Shown here one piece after another: positions 45,692 to 58,567 of a stretch of DNA of 64,000 nt. The notes below the pieces were generated by a model. It was not told the DNA's origin and made no database searches. It saw only the letters and a list, made by a program, of their open reading frames with translations. Origin of the DNA: Siphonodentalium dalli (taxonomy: Eukaryota > Mollusca > Scaphopoda > Gadilida > Siphonodentaliidae); NCBI GenBank assembly GCA_032622095.1, contig CP136063.1, forward strand, positions 218,443,982 through 218,507,981, given 5' to 3'. The position numbers and the translations under genes are program-made. Positions within the stretch are counted from its first letter, which is position 1. Each line of letters begins with the position of its first letter.

Positions 45692-46580
45692 TCAACATGT
45701 TGGATCTCTTATAAGGGTATCATGTTGGATCCCTTATAGGGGTAACATGTTGGATCCCTTATAGGGGTATCATGTTGGATCCCTTATAGGGGTATCATGT
45801 TGGAAACCTTATAGGGGTATCATGTTGGATCCCTTATAGGGGTATCATGTTGGAAACCATATAGGGGTATCATGTTGGAAACCTTATAGGGGTATCATGT
45901 TGGAAACCTTATAGGGGTATCATGTTAGAAACCTTATAGGGGTATCATGTTGGAAACCTTATAGGGGTATCATGTTGGAAACCGTATAGGGGTATCATGT
46001 TGGAAACCTTATAGGGGTATCATGTTGGAAACCTTATAGGGTATCATGTTGGAAACCTTATATGGGTATCATTTTGGAAACCTTATAGGGGTATCATGTT
46101 GGAAACCTTATAAGGGTATCATGTTGGAAACCTTATAGTGGTATCATGTTGGATCCCTTATAGGGGTATCGTGTTGGATCCCTTATAGGGGTATCGTGTT
46201 GGATCCCTTATAGGGGTATCATGTTGGAAACCATATAGGGGTATCATGTTGGAAACCTTATAGGGGTATCATGTTGGAAACCTTATAGGGGTATCATGTT
46301 GGAAACCTTATAGGGGTATCATGTTGGAAACCTTATAGGGGTATCATGTTGGAAACCTTATAGGGGTATCATGTTGGAAACCTTATAGGGTATCATGTTG
46401 GAAACCTTATATGGGTATCATTTTGGAAACATTATAGGGGTATCATGTTGGAAACCTTATAGTGGTATCATGTTGGAAACCTTATAGGGGTATCATGTTG
46501 GAAACCTTATAGGGGTATCATGTTAGAAACCTTATAGGGGTATCATGTTGGAAACCTTATAGGGGTATCATGTTGGAAAT
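45692..46580 (+). repeat. 25-bp minisatellite, about 35 copies
   Basis: The unit is GGGGTATCATGTTGGAAACC plus TTATA. A second variant has GGATCCC instead of GGAAACC, clustered at the start (45705-45830) and again near 46150-46220. A block pattern including a 24-bp deletion unit (TATAGGGTATC) and TATATGGGTATC followed by ATTTTGG occurs twice, at about 46040 and 46390, showing a roughly 350-bp segmental duplication within the array. Confidence 0.95.
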
Positions 46581-46789
46581 TCCAACACTCGGAAAGCTGA
46601 GGCCAGTCGAGTTGCTAGGATTGTGCAATTTTTAAGGTCAGATTTCAAAATGTTCTCACACGTTATGATGAAGTGGGTCCCGCTTCTAACCTCACTTTAC
46701 TTTACTTCTTCTTTCAAACCACGTGTGGTGAACATCTTCCGAGTGACCCCGATCCTAACTGTGATATATACACTCCGGCATCTAGGATC

Positions 46790-46964
46790 ACCTCCAGTTT
46801 CGTATCGTCAGGAAGCTTGTTGAAATCCTTATGGAATATATTTTGATACTGATTGCTGAGAGTACGTTCGCTCGCACATCACTTAATGCATGGCATTGCA
46901 GTAAGAAATGTAATATATCTTCTTTCTCTTTGTGACATAATTTGCATATACCATTGGATTTGCC
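46790..46964 (-). pseudogene. non-LTR retrotransposon C-terminal zinc motif fragment
   Basis: On the minus strand the sequence codes GICKLCHKEKEDILHFLLQC then HALSDVRANVL. C-x2-C...H-x4-C with DILHFLLQC is the typical C-terminal Cys/His motif after the RT of several animal non-LTR elements. Nothing else of that element is evident. Confidence 0.62.
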
Positions 46965-47521
46965 GATGTTTAGGTATTAGGTATTTGTGACTAGCTCCAG
47001 TTTCGTAGCTATAGACGTGACGCAGCTTTTATCGGGTTACTCTGTATTTTAACCACGCTGTGGGTCTGTCGTGGTTGGTAGTTACATACATATAGATAGC
47101 TGAGAGTTTTATACGTCAAAGCTTGTCTGCAAATCCGATCGTTCCAGTATTTCCATTCTATGTATTTACTTAACGTTTGAAAAATGTCCGCCTTAGGCGT
47201 TAATTACATATACGCCAAAATATATGACTCACTAGATTTGAAACTCTTCAAAAACAATATCAGATTAATTTCGTCGGGTAATAGTGGTACCGCGAATCAC
47301 TTATGGCGAATTTGCGCTAATATCGGAATTAGTATATGTACACAGGGTAGGCCCGGCTCATGCACATGCTGATTCTTTGCGGGGATTTCTATGGATAATT
47401 TGCGCGCAAGCAGATGACATTTATCCGCCATTGAATAATTTCTGACAATCAATGCTTATATATGGGCAGCCATTCGGTCGGAAATTACATGAAATAAAAG
47501 TTAATGGTGGCTTGTAAAAAC

Positions 47522-48065
47522 AATAGTCTCCATTTTTAAACCAATGGTCGTTCTTTGATTCTATAAGAGACAATTCCGTTTCAATAGATATAGATTCAAA
47601 CCAAATAGTCTCCATTTTCAAACCAATGGTCGTTCTTGGATTCTATAAGAGACAATTCCGTTTCAATAGATATAGATTCAAACCAAATAGTCTCTATTTT
47701 CGAACCAATAATCGTTCTTTGATTCAATAAGAGACAGTTCCGTTTTAATAGATAAAGATTCATAATCAATGTTGACCGATGCAAAATTAATGTTCTATTT
47801 TAATTTAATAGCGTTCACTGTTCAACTAATATCTAATAACACACAATTAGTAAGATTCGCGCATATTCAATAAACGTACATTCCGTTTCAATGGCCATAT
47901 TTTCTTAATCAATAAAGATATTTCAACATCCAATAGTCTCCATTTTCAAACTAATAGTCGTTCTTGGATTCAATAAGAGACAATTCCGTTTTAATAGATA
48001 TATTTTCTTAATCAATAGAATCTATTTCAAAACCAATAGCCGTTCCTGGATTCAATTAGAGACAA
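47522..48065. repeat. 84-bp tandem repeat in the left arm
   Basis: Three adjoining units (starts 47522, 47605, 47689) contain ATAGTCTCCATTTT, ACCAATGGTCGTTCTT, AAGAGACAATTCCGTTTCAA and TAGATATAGATTCA. Two further diverged copies lie at 47930-48065. Inverted relatives lie at about 54150-54400. Confidence 0.82.
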
Positions 48066-48465
48066 ATCTACTATTTCCGGTCAAACCAATGAATAATAAT
48101 TGAAGATTATTAACATCCGTTTACAAACCAATGATCATTTCTCGAATTAATAACTCCCGTTTACAAACCAATGATCAATTCTTAAACCAATGAACGCTAG
48201 GGTCGCCACCAATCTCAAATTAACGCTAGGAGCGCCACCATGAATCTTGTTGGAGTCACCAAACTGCAAATTTCGTGACGTCAACATGGGATACCCCCCT
48301 GCCAAAAAAAAAATGCATGTTCTCGAACATTTTCGCGTCAGAAAGTGACCCTGAACATGAAAACTGCGATGATATACGGACTGTGGATGTTGATCACTTG
48401 ATGTATCACTCATTCACTGTCAGTATCTGAAATCACTGTCAGTATTACTGTGATTATCACTGTTC

Positions 48466-49340
48466 TCAACTGACCTACATCTACCAGCTCAGAAACCAGA
48501 TCATACAAAGCGTCACTCAATCACCATATCTTGGAGTCATGCTCTCAAACGATATGAAATGGTTGCCACAGATAGACAAGATCACGAAGAAGGCTAACAG
48601 CACGCTCGGATTCACCAGAAGAAACCTTAGGAAGGCACCATTCAAGAGTAAATGCGTAGCGTATGAGACACTCGTAAGATCGTCGCTGGAATACGCAGCC
48701 GTCATGTGGGATCCTCACCAGCAGCAGAACATCGACGCCCTGGAGAGAATACAGAGAGGAGCTGTACGGCTCATGACCGGCAATTACCAATCGAAGGACA
48801 TGGCCAAACTGATGAATGACTGCGAGATAAGACCACTCGAAGAAAGAAGGAAAGACCAGAGGCTGGAGCTCTTTCACAAGATGGATAAGGGGCAGGTGTC
48901 GGCTGTAAACACTCAGTGCTTAATTAAACCAACAAAGGTGGGCAGAACAATCCGAGCCAAGAAATTTGCAGATTTCAGTGCCACAAATATAGTCTCAAAA
49001 CAGGAATGTAATAATTCACTGTCCTACCGGTAAGAGCCACTGGTGACAAACTCTGCTGAATATTCAAATTCATTCTTCCCACGGACAATTATTCAGTGGA
49101 ACACTCTAAACGAGATGGACGCATGCGAAATTCAAAATAGAACAGCAGCGGACAACTCAACAGTCCCGGCGTTCTACACATCTCCGAGGATCATACGCCG
49201 TACACCATCCAGATCCAGATGCAGGGATTGTCTGTCAAAATCCGGTGGAGAACTTAGGATGTGTTCGACTAGTACTAACAACAGCAGTATGAATATGATT
49301 ATGTCAACAATAACAACAACAACATCTCTAACACCGTAAG
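48466..49340 (+). pseudogene. non-LTR retrotransposon RT C-terminus, different clade
   Basis: The frame up to 49033 starts with PYLGVMLSNDMKWLPQID, then KANSTLGFTRRNL, YETLVRSSLEYAAVMWDP, LERIQRGAVRLMTGNY and LEERRKDQRLELFHK. This is the thumb and C-terminal region following the RT active site. After the stop at 49031-49033 a shifted frame (49043 on) continues with YSNSFFPRTIIQWNTL, the next expected motif. The active site is missing, so the copy is 5'-truncated. Its motifs differ from the copies at 15-18 and 38-43 kb. Confidence 0.83.
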
Positions 49341-49904
49341 ATAATCGTTCGATCTACTGTGTAGTGCGTACTAGCACTGTACATTGCGACGACTTTTTCT
49401 GAAAACAACCATTGAGTGGAACCGCTTCAAACAGTCAGATGTTGATTCAGGCGATCAGTAATATTGACTGTCTGAAGGATTTATTAGATATGGATACTAT
49501 TTTCTAGACGTTTCATACGAGTGTGGTGGAATCGGATTCTGAACATTGCTGGAGTATTGATCAAGTAAACCTGACAGTGCAAAGAGCACTTCAGAACTCA
49601 ATCATAAGCCAACTAGAACAGAGGTCATGTCAACTTACAGGTTGCATTATACATGCATATATTGTGACCACATAAATGATATATACAACTGCAGTGACTT
49701 CTTCATTATTTCAGTATTTGATACCATAACCATGGTCGTTCCATAGTAATCCATACCATAATTTTTGGTTTTACATAACGGTAGGGTACCGGATTGTTTG
49801 GTTACTTATTTTTATTTTGTACTTTGTAGAAAATCATTTATTTGTTTCCATATGGTGTGACATACATGTAGTAACATGGTACGAAATGACCAATTGATTT
49901 CCTA

Positions 49905-50010
49905 CATGGTGCGAAACGACCAAACAATAAGGTATGAAACTACCAAAAATATGGTACGAAACTACCAAAAATATGGTACGAAATGACTTAAGATGATACA
50001 AAACGTCCTG
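49905..50010. repeat. short tandem repeat ATGGTACGAAACTACCAAAA
   Basis: Four to five imperfect copies of an about 22-bp unit. Related, partly inverted motifs occur near 50670-50750 and 51435-51500, suggesting a dispersed element. Confidence 0.6.
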
Positions 50011-50080
50011 TACCCATTTATATCTCCTCGGCAAGGGGAACAACGAGACATTGACCCTGTAGACTAGCAGCGCCAACATC

Positions 50081-50200
50081 GTTGGTTTGATATTAGGCCC
50101 TATATCACTCTGAGGTAACCTCATATCACAATCAGCCTGACGACGAAGGCTGATATGAGGCTACTGAGGACTGAAATCAGGCCTATAATATCAAACCAAC
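50081..50200. mobile_element. 120-bp hairpin MITE
   Basis: GTTGGTTTGATATTAGGCC at the left pairs with GGCCTATAATATCAAACCAA/C at the right, and internally CCTCATATCA..CAGCC pairs with GGCTGATATGAGG. Non-coding. Confidence 0.65.
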
Positions 50201-50799
50201 CAAGTAATACCCTACATGTATCTATTAATTACGGTAGTTCGCCTCTTAGTAACAGTGTAATATTGACAACTTTTTCTAATGAGTGACATCACAAAAAATT
50301 GGTATCTACATGTATGCCTATTCTAATAGTGAAATAGAATTACACCATGTCAAAACCATACCGTGTATTACTCAGATCGTGATGTCATAAAATCATACAT
50401 GTATTACTCTTAATTAGTGATGTCGTAAAATGATATTACTCGATTTAGGGCAAATTGAAGTGATATTCAGCTAAGTACAAATGGAGTTTGATAACAAGCC
50501 ATATCGTGCAAAAATGTCATATCTAATTAATAATTTTCGAACAAATTTTGGACCGATATACATATACATACATGTATCAAGGTGGACCCCCTCCCCAATG
50601 CGAGACTCGTAGCCATGCCCATTGGAAATAAATGATAATTTGCAATGGATGAATAGGTTGCTGGCATTTCATACCATGGAAGTTTGACATGGAGATGTTT
50701 CGCACCAGGGTTCTGGACATTTCATACCAGTTCCTGTATCATTTCGACAATTCGTACCTTTGAGTATACCGGTATTATTTAAAAAAAAAATGACATTAA

Positions 50800-51230
50800 A
50801 GGTACTCAGTCCGATTCGATGGTTCCCATATCATCATATTTCAACAACAACAACACCATTTTTTTAAATGCCACTTCGTTTACCAGAATCGATTAATGCC
50901 CCAAAAATAATGCTAACCAGTCAAATATAGTATACAATTGCCCAAAACCTGTTATTTATCAATATTTTGTTCAATGAAATTTTGCGGGTTTGTCAAATAT
51001 CTGACACAACAAAAGCCACTTGCTTTTTGAGTTATCCATCTCAATCCGTCCTCTTTCGACTTTTTATTGGGCCACTAAAAAATTATCGATGGTAAAAAAT
51101 AATAGATTTCAAAAATCAATATCTGATCATTCTCAGCTTTGATGGGTGGGTTCCTCAACTCAAATCACATATGTTTTACCCGAAGCCAAGGAAATAGTAA
51201 TATTCAAGCGTTAATTCGGATTATGCATCT
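50800..51230. mobile_element. TTAA-type MITE, copy D (diverged)
   Basis: AGGTACTCAGTCCG at the left and CGGATTATGCATCT at the right, flanked by TTAA (50796-50799, 51231-51234). Internal blocks (AATAATAGATTTCAAAAATC, CTCAGCTTTGATGGGTG, AGCCAAGGAAATAGTAATAT) match copies A-C. Confidence 0.82.
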
Positions 51231-51811
51231 TTAACTTTGTCGCGACAATTTCGATTGGTTCATTTTGTTTCGAAAAAAAAAGAAAGAAATATGTTAACAT
51301 GTAAATGTTGGGTTGTCATCATCACGAACTTTAAATCATGATCATGTACACTCTCATTAAGTTAACACGATTAATATAATTTTTCACATGTACGAATGAC
51401 CATTCATCATTTTTGGGAATCAATGAAACATACCAATATATGGTGTGAAATGACCAAAAACATGGTGGGAAACAATTAAATGTGTCATTCAAATCAAGGG
51501 TACGAACTGGCCATAGTAGGAACAGTCGTTTGAGCCATGCAACAGACCTGGGTGAATCGCATGGGCGATCGGTTTTCCACAGTAAGGATGCATCCTGGAA
51601 GAGGGGAGTCAATCTAATTAACTGTTATCTATAACCAATACTTAAAAACAATAACAATTTATTCTGATTTCTTTTGAAACACACAGAATAATTATTTACT
51701 GAGAATATTCAATATAAACATATACAAATTCTCAAACAAAGGGAATTTCAATGTTCAAGAAATTTAGAGTCCCCTCTTACTTATGGGAGGCCCTTTTCAC
51801 ATTTATTATTT

Positions 51812-51966
51812 ATTTGCGCTCAAGAACAAATATTAAGCTTAAACATAAATCAGTTGCGCTTATGCGAATGTCATTTGCGCTTGAGCACAAATATGTGTCT
51901 ATCAATTTGTTTGCGCTTAAGTGAAAATCATTTGCGCTTAAGTGTATTTGCGCTTAAGCGCAAATA
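51812..51966. repeat. cluster of TTTGCGCTTAAGCGCAAA palindromes
   Basis: Five to six copies or half-copies of ATTTGCGCTTAAGCGCAAAT occur in 155 bp, including one perfect 20-bp palindrome at 51946-51965. Two more flank the MITE at 52903-52955. Confidence 0.7.
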
Positions 51967-52464
51967 CCTAACACTCCTTTACTTCCCTCTGATTGTGAAT
52001 GATTGAGTCTATCTCATAGTATATTATTATGGGCCCATAGTAGTAGCCCATACAGACTCGAAAGTTGAAAAGTCAAAAGCATCTCTGTCTCTGGTGTCCC
52101 AAAAATTGGTGCCTCATTCCCAAAGCTCTAGTATATTTTATTAAAGGGACATCGCCTGCACAAATATATACCATTTCCATGGTCATAGAATGGGAATTAG
52201 GGGTTACTGGTGGCTTGCTTCCCTCGTGGTGTACATGTACTTATTGAATAGAAATAGGGGAAAAACATATTTTCATATTATCAGCATCCCTGTCCCTAAG
52301 AATTTGTGCCTCCATCCCAGAGATCTATTACATTTTAGAAAAGAGACATATCCTGTACAGATATATACCATTTCCATGGTCATAAAAGGTACTGGTATCT
52401 AGGGATCACTGGGGATTGCTTCCCTTGTATGATGGGCATACAGGTATATAGACTTGAGTGCAAG

Positions 52465-52902
52465 CCTGCAAATAGCGTGTCTGTCATTTGTAGAATGAGG
52501 TCCACAGAGGGTGAATTTAGTGACGCTACACCGCATAGTGGGCTAGCATCACTAAATTTACCCTCTGGGGGCCTCATTCTGCTTAGGGCCCTCAACTGCT
52601 ATGGCAGTCCTAGGATAAGATTGAAGTTCCCCAGTTGAAGTTGGTGATGTTCACCCATTTGGAGCCTCGATTATGGATTTTATCTTCTGCAAATTAGGGG
52701 ATATAGAAACTTCCCAGATGGGAAAACGTAACTAAAACAATGTTAATTTGATACCATAGTTACCTCCCAGAAAATGAGGCCTAAGCAGAATGAGGTCCCC
52801 AGAGGGTGAATTTAGTTATGCTAGCCCGCTATGCAGGGTAGCATCACTAAATTCACCCTCTGTGGACCTCATTATGCAAATGACAGACACGCTATTTGCA
52901 GG
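52465..52902. mobile_element. palindromic MITE, AGAATGAGGTCC family, copy 2
   Basis: Ends CCTGCAAATAGCGTG / CACGCTATTTGCAGG are perfect inverted repeats, extending inward through TGTCATTTG, GAATGAGGTCC and CAGAGGGTGAATTTAGT for about 110 bp. Outside lie CTTGAGTGCAAG (52453-52464) and CTTAAGCGCAAA (52903-52914), 9 of 12 identical, either a decayed target duplication or two resident copies of the local palindrome. Confidence 0.82.
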
Positions 52903-53894
52903 CTTAAGCGCAAATGATTTGTGATTAAACGTAAAATATTTGCACTTAAGCGCAAAAATTCATATGTAATTGTATGTCATAATTTGCAAAGTTCTGTCCA
53001 ATTCTTGTTAAAATATGATTAGATTCATAACGGTGATATTTGGTTAAATTTCATACCGAGTTATGTATAATCGAATTGTTGAGGGGTCGCGGGAGTGACT
53101 TGGATCATACGAATGACATATATTCATTGCTCCAATTATCTCTTAACATGAGCAATACAAAGTGAAGTCACATTTCCGAACCAGTTCCATACAGCAGAAC
53201 CTGATCTAGAAGATATTAGCGAAAAAACGTCAAATTCCCTCTTTCAGCTGTCATTTTGACGACCATCTTGGGCGGGGAGTTACAATTTTACCCTTAAAAT
53301 GTGGCATTATATCTCTCAGAGTCATACGAACTGAATATGCCTAATTTTAAATCGTATATTTCATGGTGAGATTAATTGCGACATTTATTAAATAATATAA
53401 TCACGAAACGCTCTATAAATTTGGAAAACCCCTTAAAAAGAGGGGTTAAAGTGAAATTTCAGCGTGGCTCCATATCTAATATTAAAGAAGATGTACATAT
53501 GTGCAAAGTTTCATGCTTTAGTAACAATTTGAACAACTGCCTTGAAAATTTGACTTAATCTACTCCACTATATGTCCTATATATTATAGTGAATATTTAT
53601 CGTCGTTTGATTTGCACCGAGTGAACTCATATTCCAAATCGTCACATCGACATGACATTGGGAACTCCCATGTTTATTTCTATATTTCTGACGTCACGGA
53701 TTTTGCGAACAAAATTGGTGGCCAGCGCCCCTAGCGTTAATTTACGAATTGCTTATAGGTTTGTGTTTTAATCATTAATTTCAAATGAGCTCATTGGTTT
53801 GACCTGAAATAGTTGATTCCGCTATTAGATATTAGTTTGATAACGATAATCATTGATCGTGGGAAATAGTATATTGGTTTAAAATATGTCTATT

Positions 53895-54115
53895 GATTAT
53901 TAGTTTTACAATAAGGTCTATTAATTTTACAATAAGTTATTAGTTTTACAATAAGTTAATGACGGTTTTAGATATAGGTTTTACTATAAGTTATTAGTTT
54001 TACAATAAGGTCTATTAATGTTACAATAGGTTATTAGTTTTACAATAAGTTAATTACGGTTTTATTTATTAGTTTTTCAATGAGTTATTAGTTTTACAAT
54101 AAGGTCTATTAGTTT
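53895..54115. repeat. 20-bp tandem repeat TTATTAGTTTTACAATAAG
   Basis: About nine imperfect units with variants AAGGTCTATTAAT and AAGTTAATKACGGTTTTA, within the right arm of the large inverted repeat. Confidence 0.75.
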
Positions 54116-54479
54116 GATAACGATAATCACTGATCGTGAGAAATCGTCTATTGGTTTGAAATATGGCTATTGAAACGGAATGTACGTTTACTGAATATGA
54201 GCAAAGCTGTATTAATTGTTTGTTATTAGATATTAGTTGAACAATGAATACTATTAAATTAAAATAGAACATTAATTTTGCATCGGTCAACGTTGATTGT
54301 GAATCTATATCTGTTTACACGTAATTGTCTCTTATTGAATCAAAGAACGACCATTGGTTTGAAATTGGAGACTATTGTTTTGAAATAGATTGTAGTTGTT
54401 TTTATAAACCACCATTAACTTTTATTTCGTGTAATTTCCGACCGAATGGCTGCCCATACTTATCAGCTGATATTCTGGG

Positions 54480-55735
54480 AGATTAAAACAAACCCAAACT
54501 CAAATTTAGATGCAATGGTTTACAATTTAGTCATCAGCTAGTATTCCAATGTTTAAATCCACCATTAAACCTGTAATTTAGGCTGGAATGTTACTTTACC
54601 AAAAGTTTAAATAGCTGTGGATTATTTATTGGTATTTTTTATTAAATTGCTGCTCCCAATTCTTTGCGAGCATTTAATTATTACGGTTTTGATATGTATT
54701 TCGATATATTTTGAGGGAAAATGCATTTCACGTGTTATTTCTGTCCATGGAAGTTAGACTGCATCGAAAGAGTGATACTAAATTGGAGAGAGACCATATG
54801 TAAGTACTATCGGCGGGTTTTCAAAGTGTGCGGTCCCCACCAAGAAGCAAATTCTCCCTTGTTCGGAACCAAATATGGTTTACTCGGTCATAATTTTAAA
54901 CATTGTATATCCCTACGGTGTGTGGTCAAGTTCAATGTTAAAAAAGCTGGTCGTGTTTTTCATAGTTCACCCAAGATATCTCATTTATCTCTACAAGAAA
55001 CACGCTCCGTGTGATGCGACATAGGCCTACTGATTACATTTCTGACCACAAATATGGTATGTAGAATTACTTGAAACGGGTCGACTGTGGCCTTTCAATT
55101 TAATGCCACTGAACTGCCACGGACTTCAATACTCTTGGAGTAAATGGGTACCAAGCTTTTATAAAATAAGTATTATAATGAGCACTTTGGTGCCCAGCTT
55201 TTTAGAAATTGCGCCAATATGGCGAGTGTCATTTTTCTAAACGTCATGGCCCTACAGGCAACATTGGCCAAGCGCAGAATTTATACGTACACTCCTTTCT
55301 TTTCCATTATACTAAACAGTCATCTTGAGATAATGACCAAAAACATAGATTTAAAAAACCCGGATTTTAAAAAGTTGGGTACCCGAACGCCAATTTTATA
55401 AAATAATCTGACTATTCCAGAATCGCAGGTCGTTGATGTTGAAATACAGACTCCAGCTACATACATAAAGATTCTGTCACATACGGGGAAGAATCCGTAA
55501 CATATTTGTCAGGCTCACAAAGAATCTGCTGCCAAATGTGTTACTATATTTAGCATATTTATCGCTGGTTTTTACTCCACTTCGCCAACTTAGACTCGCA
55601 AATTCCCAGCAAGTAAACACCCTACAGCTTCAATGCGACTACCATTAGCTACATTAGGGCACATTCTGCCCAAATAAATCAAGTAACTTGCGTTTTTGAC
55701 TCTGGTTTAGACAAAGAAAAATAGCAATTCAAGCA
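54480..55735. other. extra segment in right arm; unknown frame 54721-55014
   Basis: This segment has no partner in the left arm. It contains a 97-codon frame starting MHFTCYFCPWKLDC and a 60-codon frame at 55219. I recognise neither and see no splice borders. Confidence 0.35.
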
Positions 55736-55898
55736 GAATTAAGCGCAATTCGGTCATACCTCCTCGCAAATTATCCGTAGAACTCCTCGCAAAGAATCAG
55801 CTCGTGCATGAGTCAACCCTCCTCCCAATGATGTAGGCATCATATAAGCACCAAAGGCGCCGTTTTCGGTCTATTTTCTATGTTAAATGAGTAAACAC

Positions 55899-58567
55899 GA
55901 ATATCATAACGGTGTACATCCGCAACATGAATATCATAACGCGTGTACATCCGCAACATGAATATCATAACGCGTGTATATCCGTAACATGAATATCATA
56001 ACGCGTGTACATCCGTAACATGAATGTCATAACGAGTGTACATCCGTAACATGAATATCATAACGCACGTACATCCGTAACATGAATATCATAACGCGTG
56101 TACACCCGTAACATGAATGTCATAACGCGTACACATCTGTAACATGAATATCATAACGCATGTACATCCGTAACATGAATATCATAACGCATGTATATCG
56201 GTAACATGAATATCATAACGCATATACATCCGTAACATGCATATCATAACGCATGTACATCCGTAACCGGAATATCATAACGCGTGTAATTCCGTAACAT
56301 GAATATCATAACGAGTGTACATCCGTAACATGAATATCATAACGCGTGTAATTCCGTAACATGAATATCATAACGCGTGTACATCCGTAACATGAATATC
56401 ATAACGCGTGTAATTCCGTAACATGAATATCATAACGCGTGTACATCCGTAACATGAATATCATAACGCGTGTAATTCCGTAACATGAATATCATAACGC
56501 GTGTAATTCCGTAACATGAATATCATAACGCGTGTAATTCCGTTACATGAATATCATAACGCGTGTAATTCCGTAACATGAATTACATAACGCGTGTACA
56601 TCCGTAACATGAATATCATAGCGCGTGTAATTCCGTAACATGAATATCATAACGCGTGTAATTCCGTAACATGAATATCATAACGCGTGTAATTCCGTAA
56701 CATGAATATCATAACGCGTGTAATTCCGTAACATGAATATCATAACGCGTGTAATTCCGTAACATGAATATCATAACGCGTGTACATCCGTAACATGAAT
56801 ATCATAACGCGTGTAATTCCGTAACATGAATATCATAACGCGTGTACATCCGTAACATGACTATCATAACGCGTGTAATTCCGTAACATGAATATCATAA
56901 CGCGTGTACATCCGTAACATGAATATATTAACGCATGTACATCCGTAACATGAATATCATAACGCATGTACATCCGTGACATGAATGTCATAACGTGTAT
57001 ACATCCGTAACATGAATGTCATAACGCGTATACATCCGTAACATGAATATCATAACGCATGTACATCCGTAACATGAATATCATAACGCGTGTAATTCCG
57101 TAACATGAATGAATATCATAACGCGTGTACATCAGTAACATGAATATATTAACGCATGTACATCCGTACCATGAATATCATAACGCATGTTCATCCGTAA
57201 CATGAATATCATAACTCATGTACATCCGTAACATGAATGTCATAACGCATGTACATCCGTAACATAAATGTCATAACGCATGTACATCCGTAACATGAAT
57301 ATCGTAACGCGTATACATCCGTAACATGAATATCATAACGCATGTACATCCGTAAAATGAATATCATAACGCGTGTAATTCCGTAACATGAATGAATATC
57401 ATAACGCGTGTACATCAGTAACATGAATATATTAACGCATGTACATCCGTACCATGAATATCATAACGCATGTACATCCGTACCATGAATATCATAACTC
57501 AGGTACATCCGTAACATGAATGTCATAACGCGTGTACATCCGTAACATGAATATCATAACGCATGTACATCCGTAACATGAATATCATAACGCGTGTACA
57601 TCCGTAACATGAATGTCATAACGCGTGTACATCCGTCACATGAATGTCATATCGCGTGTAATTCCGTAACATGAATGTCATAACGCGTGTACATCCGTAA
57701 CATGAATATCATAACGCGTGTACATCCGTAACATGAATGTCATAACGCGTGTAATTCCATAACATGAATGTCATAACGCGTGTACATCCGTAACATGAAT
57801 GTCATAACGCGTGTACATCCGTAACATGAATGTCATAACGCGTGTACATCCGTAACATGAATATCATAACGCGTGTACATCCGTAACATGAATATCATAA
57901 CGCGTGTACATCCGCAACATGAATATCATAACGCGTGTATACACGTAACAGGAATATCATAACGCGTGTACATCCGTAACATGAATATCATAACGCGTGT
58001 ACATCCGTAACATGAATATCATAACGCGTGTACATCCGTAACATGAATATCATAACGCGTGTACATCCGTAACATGAATGTCATAACGCGTGTACATCCG
58101 TAACATGAATATCATAACGCGTGTACATCCGTAACATGAATATCATAACGCGTGTAGATTTGTAACATGAATGTCATAACGCGTGTATATTCGTAACATG
58201 AATATCATAACGCGTGTACATCCGTAACATGAATATCATGACGCGTGTAGATTCGAAACATGAATGTAATAACGCGTGTAGATTCGTAACATGAATATCA
58301 TAACGCGTGTACATCCGTAACATGAATATCATAACGCGTGTACATCCGTAACATGAATATCATAACGCGTGTAGATTCGTAACATGAATGTCATAACGCA
58401 TGTATAGATTTGTAACATGCATATCATAACGCGTGTATATTCGTAACATGAATATCATAACGCGTGTACATCCGTAACATGGATATCATAACGCGTGTAC
58501 ATCCATAACATAATGTCATAACGCGTGTGCATCCGTAACATGAATGTCATAACGCGTGTACATCCGT
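55899..58567 (+). repeat. 31-bp minisatellite, about 86 copies
   Basis: The unit is AATATCATAACGCGTGTACA plus TCCGTAACATG. The main variants are TGTACATCCG versus TGTAATTCCG (alternating as a 62-bp dimer at about 56280-56880), CGCATG versus CGCGTG, AATGTCAT versus AATATCAT, and TAGATTCG near the end. Gradients of variants along the array indicate local amplification. Internal copies include a 4-base GAAT insertion at about 57107 and 57390, marking a roughly 280-bp segmental duplication. Confidence 0.95.

Larger units (their letters stand above)
47345..55820. mobile_element. 8.5-kb composite large inverted repeat
   Basis: The outermost matching parts are CTCATGCACATGCTGATTCT with TTGCG at 47353-47380 and its inverted counterpart at about 55780-55812 (about 48 of 55 bases agree by eye). 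Inner arms match from 47455 (GGGCAGCCATTCGGTCGGAA) to about 48290 and from 53680 to 54470 in inverted order, including CGCTAGG...GCGCCACCA near 48205-48240 and its partner near 53715-53750. The right arm has an extra 1.2 kb (54480-55735). Other elements occupy the centre. It may be a large non-autonomous element or two inverted relatives. Confidence 0.6.

Noticed and set aside
54721-55014. 97-residue Cys-containing protein
   Set aside because: No family resemblance, no splice sites or promoter context, and it lies in a repeat arm; retained only as an unknown frame.
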